Below the pieces are notes generated by a model. It searched no databases, was not told the origin of the DNA, and saw only the letters and a list, made by a program, of their open reading frames with translations. DNA of 64,000 nt, taken from positions 3,472,001-3,536,000 of the forward strand of contig JAILWY010000020.1 of NCBI GenBank assembly GCA_022113835.1. Reading direction: 5' to 3'. Positions 35,262-48,800 of the stretch are shown here, piece by piece (position 1 is the first letter of the stretch; each line of letters opens with the position of its first letter). The position numbers and the translations under genes are program-made. This DNA is from Atopsyche davidsoni. Lineage: Eukaryota > Arthropoda > Insecta > Trichoptera > Hydrobiosidae.

Positions 35262-38200
35262 CAAATAGCCTTTGATTTTGATAGCCCGTGATTTTCTTAT
35301 ACTGCATTTCGTGTACCCGAGTAAGTTGTCAATATTTTATTTCCAAGTCTGCATAATCGTGCCGGGTTGGCATTAGACCTTATCTGTGTTTATTTTTACA
35401 AAAAAAAAAAAATTAAAATCGCTTATGTAATCATGCAAATGCGTTTAATATTCTCTTATCCCTCGCTTATCTGCTGCAAAATGCTCTCGGTAATTGGGAA
35501 TATGAAAATAAAAATTTGCATGTGATTGCCTGGAAGCGCGGTTATCTGGGTAATTTGTTTTAACCTAATGCTTTAAATCACGGACAATGGGTTAGTAGGT
35601 CAGAACACTTGCGTTCATAATCTGTCTCACATAAATAAATATTATTGTCGCATTGATGCTACACATAAATTCTCAAAGATCGTTTATTCATTTGTACGAC
35701 GATATGTCGACATGATAAATTGCTTTTCCATCTCCGTTGGCGAATATGATGCACATATATATTGTTTGCCCTAAAAAAAGATCTAGTAATTTTTATTTTA
35801 TTATAATTTCCACCTTAATAACGGAAAAAAATGTTAGTAAAAATTATCAGTGTTTGGTAACTAAAAAAAATTAAACTATGTTAGAAGCAAGTAATTATCA
35901 CAATTCGAAAGTTGGTGTACTTGAGTCATCGAGTGGTAGTTATTTTGCCTAAATTAATAAATTTATGCCTACATCTAATCATTTTAATATTTATTTGAAT
36001 GACACCTTTTTAAATTTTATTTTTAATAAATTTGCTCCAAAATCTACGAAGTTGCATTAACTGAAGTTACAGGTATATCATATATTTTTTTTACGGTATT
36101 TAAAGAGTCGAGTTGAGCTGAAGGTCACGTAAGTCTTCGTTATATCTAAAATATATATATATATAGCTTGAATTAAATAAATATTATGCGTGTGAATTTT
36201 AAAAAATTATTTGCACTGAATATATTATCAGTTTGTATTTTAGAATATTCGCATTTACACAAAATGTACACGACTTGCAAATAAATCGCATGCTTGTTAA
36301 CATGCGATATATTATACATCGGTTATCAATAATCGAGCACTTGAATGGTGACACGTGCAGGTCGAAGAATTCAATGAATCACGTCGATTAGTGAGTAGAT
36401 TTAATAGTATTAGATTAGTCAGGTGTGGCAGGCAGGTGAGTCGCGGGAACAAAAACGGAAATCCATTCTTCAGTCTCGGTGTTTCGATCCCACGCCCTAT
36501 ACTCTGCATTTATAAGTTTGATTGTCTTGAATGATAACAGGGTCCCCCCTTGATTGTCTGACATCATGGGGCAAATGTGCATTCCTTCATACTCAATCGA
36601 TGCGCTTCGGTAGACGACGCAATACACATCGTCGAGCAATCAACATTCTGATGTTTGCGACACGTAGGAAACCAATAACTGGGCTACCCACCCGCGTGCA
36701 AAAAACACGACAAATTTCAATATCATTACCAGATGATATGGGGCAGTCTTTCTCAAAGTTGGCGTTAGGGGTCCTTCGGGGGGGATCAGAGAAAATTTGG
36801 GACCACTGAGGCGATTTCTGCAATCCTGCATGAGTCAAAACGATTATCGGTGCTTATTCAAACTTGCCCATAATCTATGTTTTTAAGAAATATTTTTCGA
36901 AAAATCTACTGCACTAGTGAAAAAAATTTAAATTCCAAAACTTAGATGCATTCCTTCTTCTACGCGTGGGATTTTTTTTATTTATTATAAATTTATTTTT
37001 AATATGAAAATTATTGTTTTAACTGGCGGATTTAGGACCCCAAGAGTCCTTTTTTCAATTGGAATTAAAATGTTAAGGCGTCATTTTATTAATTTATTCA
37101 ACATCTTCAAGACTTTATTTGATCTTGAAAAAGGACTTAAATTAAATTTAAAAAAAATAGATAAATAAAATTTATATATTTTTTTAATATTTTGTATAAA
37201 ATAAAGTGACAATTATATAAATGAAATGACACGATTTCGCAAAAAAGTGATAATAGCTTGCAGGTAAAACCTATATTGCAGGTAATACACTTTTTTTTTC
37301 AGTACGGAGCTGCATCGGAAATCTAAAGCGAAGGAATGCATGCAAATTTTGGCATTAAAATATTTTTGATTGGTGCTTGTAGATTTTTGGCAAAATATTT
37401 TCTAAAATTATTAAAAAAAAATTTTTTTTTTAAATACCTCGAAAATGGACTCATAAAGAGTAATCGCGTGTTTATCTTATTCATATATTAAACTAGTAAC
37501 ACAAAGCAGGTATTTTAATGTCAATCTTTCTCCCGAATCGACCCGAATTTTTTTTCGACTTCAAAAGCGGGCGGCGGGCGAAGAAAGCTTGAGAGCCCGC
37601 GGTGTCGGGGGATATCGCGTAATTGTCCGCTCTCTCACCGCAGGCCGGCTCGGCTTTTTGCCCCCCGGGGCTGTGAACCCGGCACCGAAGGCCGCCGCCG
37701 CCGCCACTGCACCGGCCGCCGGTCGTGCGCGACGCTTGCGTGCCCGGCACCCGCCGTCGGGAAATGTTCCCCGGTGCACCGCCGTCTTGATCGGAATTCC
37801 GACGGGCGTTCTTGATCGGCTCCAAAAAAAAATTCAAACCCGACACGAGACGATGAAGAAAATTCAACGAGCTGAGCAAAAAATATATTTTTAAGTAAAT
37901 CTTTAAGGCCGGCGATCCCGGCAGGTGTTTCGGGGCGGGTTGGAGGCTTCGCGCGCGCGCGCGCCTGAAATCGAGAGTTTCAGCGGACGCAAAAACTGAA
38001 AGTCGGTCACAGCTGACGGAGAGCTCGCCACTACCGGTGCTGCAGCTCCTGACCATCCTCCCCCGAGCCGATGGCAGCACCGCGGTTTATTTTGTTCACC
38101 TCCGAAGGTGGTCCCGGTATCGGAATCGAAACGTCTGAATCCAGTTGTACTTCAAATGCGTGCGGTCTTTGTTGCATGTTGTCTTGTTCCAGGAATGAGG

Positions 38201-41200
38201 ACTCGGGATAATTTAAAGCATAGTTTCCCAAACTATTTTGTCCCGTCGACCCCTTGTCGAGTTTTCCTGTTTTTTGACATCTCATATAGAGCAACTCACT
38301 TTCATAGGGCTTACTGTACAGAGGATTTGAAAATAAAAAAAGTTAAAATACAGGTGCGCCATATTTTATGTCGGTATGTAAACATTAAATAACTATGACA
38401 TTTATGAACGGATTGACTTGAAAATACACGAGTTTCCGAGTTTATTAGCCCCTGTAAATAATTTTAAAAAAGGCAACACGATTGTAATGGTTCGTCTTCT
38501 TATGCCATGAGCTCCAAAAAGGTACATCGGTATAGTTTTACAATGCCGAAAGTCACGAACTTCTACGTTTCAGGGCTTCGATTCGTCACAAAGTACTTCG
38601 GTACAATCTGTGTTCGGTGCATAATGACATTTACGAAATGTCTAAATTTTGGTGATGACCTGCTTAAATGGGATCCACTCTCGTACACCCCCATTTACAG
38701 TTCACGGACCCCCCCAATTTCATTTTTCGCTGTCATCGACCACTTTGGGAACCTCTGATTTAAAGGAACCATAGATAATTCACATTTTCTGTACATGCTA
38801 TTTTTGACAAGAGCCGGTCGTGGAGGGCAGAGGGCCCAAAAGGTTGGGAAACCTCAAAATGAATGCGAGCTGTGTGCTGTCACCGAAGATGCTACGTGTC
38901 TGCTTCGTCGGGTTCGTCGGACGCGCGCTTTGTTTTGCAATCCATCGTCCAGCAGCTGTTTCATGCTGCAGCGATGATGCGTCCCGCATTGCGCAACGGT
39001 CGGGTCCCGCGCACTTCCCCGCCGGAAGCGGACGCGGGGGCTCTCCCGCCCGGGGACGTCCGCCGCGCGCGTGCGCCGGAATTCAAATTCGGAACTCCGC
39101 GAGAACCCGTCAGTTCGAATTTTGAATTTTGAATTTGAAATCCGCAAAGCTCGTTGACCCCGCAATTGCTGGCTGTAACTCCACCGAGTACTTGCTTATA
39201 TGCAGTTAAATATTTGATCAGTTTTTGCAAGCATTTTTTTTTCGTTCTTTTTGAATAGCGTTAAATCGATTTTTTTTATTTTTAAATTATCACGATGACT
39301 TTTAAAATTTATTGTGATATTACGTATTGTTTTAAAATTTAATTGATTCGTATACAAAATGCACTTAAACTTTGATATTGTTGTATTTTATTCAATGGGT
39401 AAGTCTAATATGTTTCAATGGTGCTAATTAATAATTGAGCAGTCGCATATTCCCGGTCTTATTAGTGATAATTTAAAAATTTAAAAAACAGACTATTTCA
39501 TAAAATAACCTTGTATTTTTTTATTATTAATAATGGCTTAATTTTTTCTGTGCGGTGACAGTCGAATTTTTTTTAATAACGACGTGACGCGAGCATGGCA
39601 TAGGCAGTGGGGTTTAGGGGGTTTAGGGGGGGCCGCTAATTAACCCAAATTTGTGAATAATGCGGATTTATCAATTATATTTGACAACAATCATAAGTAA
39701 GGCTGAGTTTCTCCCGACGAGAAAATCTCCCGCTCAAGTTAGCATCGGGACTGTTTTTTTGTCTTCCCGTCTATTTCAGGTCGAAATGCAATCAAAAGTC
39801 TCCCAAATGGACTGAATAAAATTCAAACCACTATAAGTATTTTCATTTGATATCTATATAATTATATTGGTATCCACACTTGCAAAGATAATAAATTGTT
39901 AAAAACTGTTATCATAGCGTTTCCGAATTATACGTAATCTATATGATAGGATGAAGTGTATCAATTTAGAACCTAGAGGTAAGAGGTAAAGGTTAAGGTC
40001 CTCTATATATATTTTGTGCTGAAAAAAAACACGGCAGACTTCAGTAGTGACAACATATTGCACCATGGAATATCGCACCCGCGATAAGGGCCCCCCGGGG
40101 CTGCGGGAGGGGCGCTATCGCCCCGCGGTTCAACCAACTCTGGTGACTCGCACACGTGTCGTTTATTGATTGTTCAGGTGTGCTAGTATATTCGCACTTG
40201 TGTAAGAGTCCGCACTGTGCGTATTGGCATCTGAAATAATTATTCGTACGTGACCAAATACCCTGAAAACACCCGGAAGTGTCAACTCGTGCGGCACCCA
40301 TTTCCCTTCACTTTGATTTTTTCCCATGGCATGTAAACATTCGGAAATACCTTGGCGAGTCATGTTTCATCCTCATCTTTCATCTTCATCCAATAACGCT
40401 TGCAGATCGGCTTCCTCCATTGTTTCTGGTCTTCCGGAGCGCTCTTTGTCCTTAGAGCACACGACGTGCTTCAGCTGCAATTTTTTTCAAGCCAAAGCGG
40501 AAAAACTGTTTTATTGGCACAAAACTCGACATCTTCACTGTTAGAAAAAATATATTTGAATTGCGATATGTGTTGGTATTGTGACTGCTCATTGTTGACA
40601 CATGTATAAGCTATAAAAAAAATAAGTTTAGACACGTATGTCGACTACATGTGTCGTTAGCGCCATCTATGTGTAAAACCTAAATACTTAGTTGCGCACC
40701 TAGTGATATGCAAAACTTGGCGAAACCCATATGGTAGATTTAGATGTTTGCATATACGTGCATATTAAATCAATTTTAACAAAAATTACCGCTGAAACGT
40801 TATCATACCAGATTATCACACCCTTCCCTACCCGAAAGCGAAAAGCCCGTTAGGATCCGCCACAGCTCCGTGCTGTCTTCACCGGCTCGTTTCGAAGAGT
40901 GTGTGGCGGTATTTGGCGCTAAGGTCCCCGAGCCTGGGTCCCGGGGCCCCCGCACGGCCCCCGATGGTTTCCGATGGTTTCCGATGGTTTCCGATAGTGC
41001 ACGGCAGGGGCCGCGTTTGGGTGGCTCTCGGTGGATTCGCGCAGCACTTTTTGCCGGAGGTTGACGCTCGCGCGGCTCCCGAATCCGGCGGACTGAGCTG
41101 GCTGAATGATTTTTTTTTCTCGGGTCGATTCTGCGTCGCGAAAATAGATTTTATTAAGTGGAAATATTTCAGTAATACATATTTTTTTGTTGTCGATAAT

Positions 41201-42834
41201 CCTTTGGGTTTTTGCTTATCGTCATATCACTGCGAGTGTCGCGGGCGATGATGTCACGAAAATTTTTAATACACTTGCAATCGTTGGAATTCATGAAAAT
41301 GGGAGGGGCTGCAACTGCTGAAATTTTATGATGGAATTTCTAATCACTAATACTGTTCTTATCTCCCAGGTGATAATCAAAAACATACGTTCCCGTCTGC
41401 TATTCCGTTGCTGACTGGTGGTCAAACGCAGAAATTTATTTTAACATATATATTTGTTTAGACAGTTTAACTCATATGAGGCAATGATGCTTTCAATTAC
41501 ACAACCAGTAGCTTTCTGACACGTTTGGACGGTTTAAAAATACAGTGGCTGATACGCCTGCGGGAGACCTCGTCCCAGCTCTGTCCGGCAATTCCAAACC
41601 GCAGAATAATGTGTCAAGCCAAAAAAAATAATACATTCATCGTCTGTTTAGTGGCTAAAAACTAGCTTCTAATCTAAATACGCGGAGTTCGTTACCACGG
41701 GCGCGAGCAAAAACGATCAGCTGCGAGCGGGCGGCACGAGTCGGCACAGAATCCACTGCACCAATAATCGACTCGATTTCAGGCCCGAACTCAAAATATG
41801 ATTTTAAGATAGTGTACGAGTAGTATGGGCTATTCATTGTGTATAAGCACTAGAAGATGGCAACAGGTGTCTTTGAACCCTAGTCGGCGCGACAACTCGT
41901 CTCCAGCCCAGTTGCTGCATACTGATGACCCCGCCTTATGGGGGCGACATGGTCCCAATCTGACCGACATACTTAGTACATAGTTCATGTACTGAGCTTT
42001 CTCACTAGTTTCTGTCAAAAAAATAACACTCTTGGGACTTGAAAACGCCTGCTGTTTTAATTGCTGACAAAGATGGCGGTCTATCCCCGGCCGCGTGGCT
42101 CTGTTCCCGATTGCAGCCAAGTGGTTGTCGTGTGGAGTCCACGGGAGGTCGATACACCGGTGACCCCGCCTCCTGTGCCTCTGTGCCTCGTCAGCTGTCC
42201 CAGGCAAGAGGTGTGTACTCGCAAGGTACAGTGCTTCTCACGAGACAACACCAACCTTAAAGTCGTCTACAAAGTGTCTGTATTTACAACCTCTTCGTAA
42301 ACCGCACCTCGCCTGTCCATCTTCACACTCTTGCGAAATATTATAAACAAGTGTTCCACGTGCATATTCACCTGTGTTCAGGTGTCGATACGTTTTATGA
42401 TACCTTCCCAAGCGGAAAGCTAGGGCTCTTCTGATCACTGCAGCATATATATAATAAATAAACATCCGTCCGCCAGACGTTTTAATTAATTTTTTTTTAA
42501 AAAAACCCAGTCTTTTTAAACTCGATCTGACGTCTCCATTATCCAATTTTCCGGCAACCCAACAATGCGTGTACGAATTTGGAAAAAAAAATACACCGGC
42601 GGAATGTCGGAATGTCGGAAAGTCTCTTTAATGTAGTATAGCAGTTTTTTTTTTTATTATTATTTAAAACTAATGTAGTCTCGGGTCTCTAGGGAGCCAT
42701 TGTTAAAAACACGTATTTCTCACAAAAAATGCGCCCCAGCCGTGAGCGGTGGGACCACTGTGCGTTTCTGGCGCTTTGGACGAATTCTACGGCTACGTGT
42801 GATGGTAGATCAATATTATCATATCTAGGAATTT

Positions 42835-42865
<31 letters not shown>

Positions 42866-45800
42866 CCAATTGTTCTTAATCATCTTTGCCCACTGGCGAG
42901 CTTCTGCATACATTTATTAACGTTTGTGGATATATCAGCTGACGTCCTATACACCAATAGATTTTACTGCATATTATATATATTTTCAGTTGTAAAAAGC
43001 GTTTAATGCAAATTATAAACAAACCTGAATAACTTGCTAATTATTTATATGTACAATATATATTTTTTTTAGCTACAAAACTATGAGCGCATATTCAGTG
43101 TTCATCGCTTGCTTCCTTGGACTGCGCGTCGTTGCCTTCTAAGCAAAGCAGCTAAATTATTAGCCAATGCATAATACAAGAGTGTCCTTTGACTACATTA
43201 TTTGTTGCTTAGCAACAGCGGCGACAAAGTGCTCATTGTTATTTTATATTAGATTATTAAACTCCCACTCGGCGTAAACCTTGACTTTGCTGCGGAAAAT
43301 GTCGACTGCTGCTTTTAAAAGCGTACTTTTTTTTTTTTTTTTGCGAGTATCGATCTAATTTACATTCGCAGATTAAAATAGATTTATCGCGACATTCCTG
43401 CTCGGTGCGGAGTTGTTTTCTCTGGTCGTCCATTGTGTGTTTGTGTGTTTCCAATCGTCCATTGTCTGCCCGATAACCCAAATATCGTGACAAAAAAAAA
43501 AAAACTAGGAATGCACTCGCAGTATTGCTTACCGAGCAGAAAAGCCCGGCTTGCCTTGCTATAAATTGATTATATATATAATCAAGCATATGTGAGATAG
43601 TACGTGTGGGGTGCATTGCCGCTGAAGTCAAGGCACCCGACTGAAGGTATGGGGGATTCTTTTCCATGGTATTTACATTGTGTCATGGTTATAAGGAATG
43701 AATACATTGTGTTGTTCGTCATGGTGTCCGGTGTGTTGCGGCGTGGCCAGGCGCTGGTTATGGAAAAAATATTACTTTTACTAAGTATATATAAGCAATA
43801 AATTAAAATATATTAAAAAATCATGTGTGCGACAAAAACGAAAATGAAGCAACATTGCTTAAAGTTTTTTTTGCTTTATAAGTATCGTTATTTTATTTAT
43901 TTTTTTTACGCTTTTGGTTTCGCCAAAACTCTAGGTCGGTTTCCAATGATGAAACACAAAAAATATATAATTATTTATATATATTTTTTTTTATTTAGTA
44001 TGTACTCTAAAACTTCTTTGGCCAAGGTGTTGAAGCGCCCCCCGTGTTTGCCCAGTCTGGTAGTGTTTTTTTATTATTTTTTTATTTTTTTATGGGGAAA
44101 TATTGACACTGCACTCTCCTGCCGCTGGAAATCTCAGTCCATTGGCGTTGCAGCGGGAAAAAATGCGAGTCGCCGATTTTTTGGTCAAGATGACTGACCC
44201 GGCCGGCGAGGCTGGCTTCCTTGTTTCACTCCGGACCTTTGGATTAATCAAATCGTGATCGTTTTTTTTTTTTGCTGTTTTAACCCAGAACGTAGAAGTA
44301 GCAAACAAAAAAGTGTCCTCCAAGTTTATTTTATGCATCGTTATAAAAACACACACATCATTCTAATGCAGTTTCACAAGTACGGCTTTCAGACTAGATG
44401 TCTGAAGACTCTGCGTAATATCCTAGCCATTTGGCTTTTCATCAGTTGTTAGCGGGTCTAGTAGACCCCTCGATATCACTCACGGGTTGGAAACGTTGAA
44501 ATTAACTTTGGGCTTCTCGATAGCCGAGTGGCTGGGCGGTGGAAATTATTTTTATTAAAAGACCAGTCAAATTGATTTGCTCTGGTAACGAGTTTTGTCA
44601 TCGTTGTTCGCAAAAATGGGGCTCACTATAATATCCTGAAACACCATGCATTCTATATCTACTATAATAATAGCCATTGTGTGTGTGTGTGTGTATGTTT
44701 CATTTTTTGCTTCTCTATAGAATATCTTAAAAGATACAACGCTGATTTTTTGCACGTAAGTTTAGTAAGTTTTTCCGCAGTTATGTGCCGAATTTCAAGA
44801 CGATACGATAATATTTTCATTCATAAACTAATTAAATAAAACTATCAAATATGCTTTATGTACGAATTATATGATTCTGTTGTTCACAGCGAGAATTTCA
44901 AATTAAGAGTTTTTACAAAAAAACAAAATATGATGCTTCTAAGAAATTTCCAGTTTATGTCAGCTTGACACAAGTACCAATTTTATTTTTTAGTTGCGTT
45001 AGAAATTATTAATCACATCATTAATAACTTAAAATGCCTCCTAAAAAAATAACACCGTTTAAGCACAGCAAACGTAATTAAAAAAGAATAGCACAATTGA
45101 ACGTGATAAGACTGCATCTAATAAAGAACAGTGCAGTGAAAGTGATCCGATGTTTGTGACACGAAATGTGATATTTCTTAGAATGGCTTTGCTTTCGAAA
45201 TTAATATCCGGTTATTAAAAAAATATGTGTACAAAATATTAATCTAATTGTCAGCCAAACATATGTTCAAACACTATTGCATCGTTCATCGAATACGTCA
45301 TTTTATGACGGGCTACATTTCTAGTATAATAATAATACACAGCGTGTATTGTGTACGCTGAGTCAAGGTTTATAGTATGCTTATACATAATAGCGTGTCT
45401 GGTTAGGGAATTGTTTGGGAATACCTTCGCAGGTAAATCAGCTTATTTTTTTTTTGCTTCTTGGGGTCAAATTTTTCACGAAGGCTTTTCTCTACCGCAC
45501 TGATCGCGAAGCCTCGTTTTCGGCAATGCATGCACCTGAGCAGTAAACAGTAGACGTGTCAACACTCGCCTTGTTTACACGTCTACTATTTTCGGTTCGA
45601 CAAACACGCCTGCGACCGCATGCAGTGATTTGCATGCCGGCGCATAGCGGGACATAATTCAGAATTGTTTAGAAAATTAGCAGGAATGTTAGAACGCCTT
45701 GCACGCTGTCCCGGACGAAACGCACAAAGCTACTCGATAAACAGATGCGCATATCTTAAGCTTGTTAACCGAACTTTGTTAAGAATAAATTGTTAACTCT

Positions 45801-48800
45801 ATATGATAAAAAAAAAATATCTAGAATGGTGAAGTAAAACGGTGAAGATTTTTATGATTGAACATTTGTGGTTTTTATTTTTATTACTTACTATATTGTA
45901 ACAAATATTTTTGAGGTTAATACCTCACGCTATCATGTCGATAAAGATCTATAAGCACTTTTGCGCACGAATACGTAATTGCGCAAACAATAAGTATTGT
46001 AAACATCTTGACCGACTCTTTGGTTTATGTGGAGCCGTACCTGACTGATTGCGCCAATGCACGCAAATAATACCGGCAACGCCCACGCTTGAGCAATGTG
46101 CTTGCGTATCCAAATGGCTAGGTGATAACGAACATTTTTGGCCTGTGAGCGCTTTCAAGTCGGAGGAAAACGCCCACAAAATTTGGCTACTCGTATTCGT
46201 TGCAGATTGTTTTGTATGAAAAATATTATACATCGAGGGTGTTGTATGAAACTGTTGGTTAAAAAATATCTATTGCGAATTCATTGTGATATATCGACGA
46301 TCGCAATCCTCTACTCCGGTGTTTTTCAACCTTTTTGAATACGTGACCCCTTTGAAAGTTAAATTAAAAACTCCGGCGACCCCTGGGATCGGGGCCTCGA
46401 TTAGACCGTTTGCAGCTTCCGCAGACACCATCTGGAGAACCTATGCCGACAGGAAGTCTATAAGATGACCTGACAATTGATGAAACCGCTGAACATTATA
46501 AAAACGATCAAAGAAATCAATCAGAAATTTATTTTATCGAGTGAGGCATCGTGATTCACAGGTTGAAAAACACAGGGGTCTCCAACCTTTTTGCCGATCG
46601 GGCGGCGGGCACCATTTATTTTTTCTTGTATAGCGGCGGGCACACGTAAAATGGTCGGCGGGCGCCATGGTGCCCGCGGGCATATAGGGTTGAGGACCAC
46701 TGCTCTAGCCTGTGCTATTGTATTAATGGAGTCGCGTTTTTGTTGCAGCCATCCCGCGCAGTGCAGAGTCCACGCCGAGCGGCAAGAAGCCGCGGGCGGC
46801 TGGCTCGCCTCCTGCTGCCGAGGCAGCCGCGCCCGCTGGAGCCGCGCCCCCGCCGGCCCGAGAGGCGCTGGCCTACGGTTGCCTGCTGCGCAACGAGCTG
46901 CTGGGCGCGCGCGTGCACGAGCTGCGCCCCCCCCCACGATGGCCGCGCCCCTGCAGCGCCCCTCGCCCCCGCGCCGCCCGTCTTCAAGTACCGCTCCCCC
47001 GGCAAGCAGGTACTCCCCCCCCCCCACCCTCACCCATCTCACAAGGTGACCCAACCCAGCAGACGAGCTGGTGCCGTCCATGCTCAATGACCAGCGAGCT
47101 CATATCGGAGTCGTCTCATTTGCTGACCGTGACCCTAAAGCGCTCGGCACACTTAGCAACAAATTGCCCTCTCGTTCAACAAATTGAACAATGCAAATTG
47201 AATATCGGCAAAATCTCACAAAAACCGGTTATGTCCATACCATTGTTCAATTTGTTGAACGAGAGGGCAATTTGTTACTACGTGTGTGGAGCGTTTAAGG
47301 GAGCTAACGCAACTAGACCCCAAAGAAACCCACAATAAGAATGGCACGCTTTTCAGCGCATCACAGAGACGCTGTTCAATTCATATATGAATGAATCGTT
47401 TGTGCACAATTTACAATATATTTTAACAATCAAAGACTGGCTATCGGCTTTCATGGTTCTTTTATACCACAGTTTTATATTCGCTGCTGTCCGATAGCAT
47501 TATTATATAATCCTTCAATTACAATTCGTTTAGATCTAACAATACCAGGAGCTCCCCCCCCCCCCCCAATGTGGTACCTCCAGAACGCATCCCTCCACAA
47601 TCATTCCATGTCCACTACTCCATTACCGATCCTCAGGGTACAGAATGGCAGAGTGGGGAGAGTAGGGAGCGTCACCCGATCAGTGACGTGCAGAAATACC
47701 TCATAAAAGTCTAATCAAGGAAACAATTTAAGATGTCTTGTATTTAGAAAATATACTGCAAACAAAAATTTAATTCAATATCCACTATTTTTTGCTTGCG
47801 TTGTCTCAGTACCGGGACTGAAACTTTGAAAGACTCGAATGACCATACAGCACGACACCCAAGTAATCCCATTATCATCGAAAAGCAACTACTGCTCGTA
47901 ACATTTATACAACTGACCCGCAAGATCTGCATTGAACTCCTGAGCTCATGCTAGCAAATAATAACTGGTAGTCGTAAGATTTGGGTCAACTTGTAATTAA
48001 GGTAAATTTGATACTCGGAGAAAAATAATTTTTTAATAAGGCATCGAAAGTGTTAAAAATACTATATGTCACAATTCATGAAACCTTTTCAATTTTCGGA
48101 TAAGCCAGGAAGTATACGATATAGATTTATATTCCACGTGTGCCTTTCAAAAGGTTTACTCATTTAATATGGACACCCAAATTGATAGGTCTCGGTTCAT
48201 CTTCTGCCTCGACTATTAAGTCATTCATCCGACCCGCTCGACACATTGAATTTCCTTTCATTTTAATTAATGAGCAAGATGCTCGTATCACCGTATCGCC
48301 CGCGCACTCGCAAATCAGCCGTGCCGACCTGACCTGTCCCCGTCCGTCTCGCTCCATTAGGCCGCCCACTCCTCAGCCGGCGCGATGCCCCCGTTGAATA
48401 ATACTCGGCTTATGTAATGCGCACTTTCTATTGCTCCGTGCAATTGGAACACAAAGGGGCTTCCTCCTATCCCACAGCTTCACTCAATCTGACCTCGTCC
48501 GCCAGATCAATCCTTTATCATTGTCTGCAAACTTAATTAAGTCGTCTGGATCGATGATTAATTCAATATATCTTGTGACACATCTTTGATTATTAGCATT
48601 TTATATGTGAATTAGTTTAAAGGTTGATGTTTATTTTAATTACGAGAGTGGGTTTTGTAACTCAACTGCTTGCTCATATGTGAAGATATAATATATAGAT
48701 AACGCTGTCATGCTTGCGACTTGGCAAGTATCATAGCGTTCACAACAAATAAATGTAATTCGTGGTTTTATTTTCTCCAATATCTACCGCTTGTTGTTAA

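Noticed and set aside
37493..38080. 195-codon minus-strand open frame
   Set aside because: GC-rich composition explains its length; no domain, Kozak context or splice support, and it lies in an fzr intron.
42729..42920. Poly-His coding ORF
   Set aside because: The His run is a (CAT)n microsatellite; nothing else in the frame looks coding.
45550..45588. Rho-independent-like terminator or microRNA precursor
   Set aside because: A 16-bp stem with one mismatch and a 7-base loop in an intron; too short for a pre-miRNA, and bacterial terminators do not apply here.
46591..47090. Long overlapping open frames on both strands
   Set aside because: They are products of the GC-rich MITE and fzr exon 2; only the exon frames matching Cdh1 are real.
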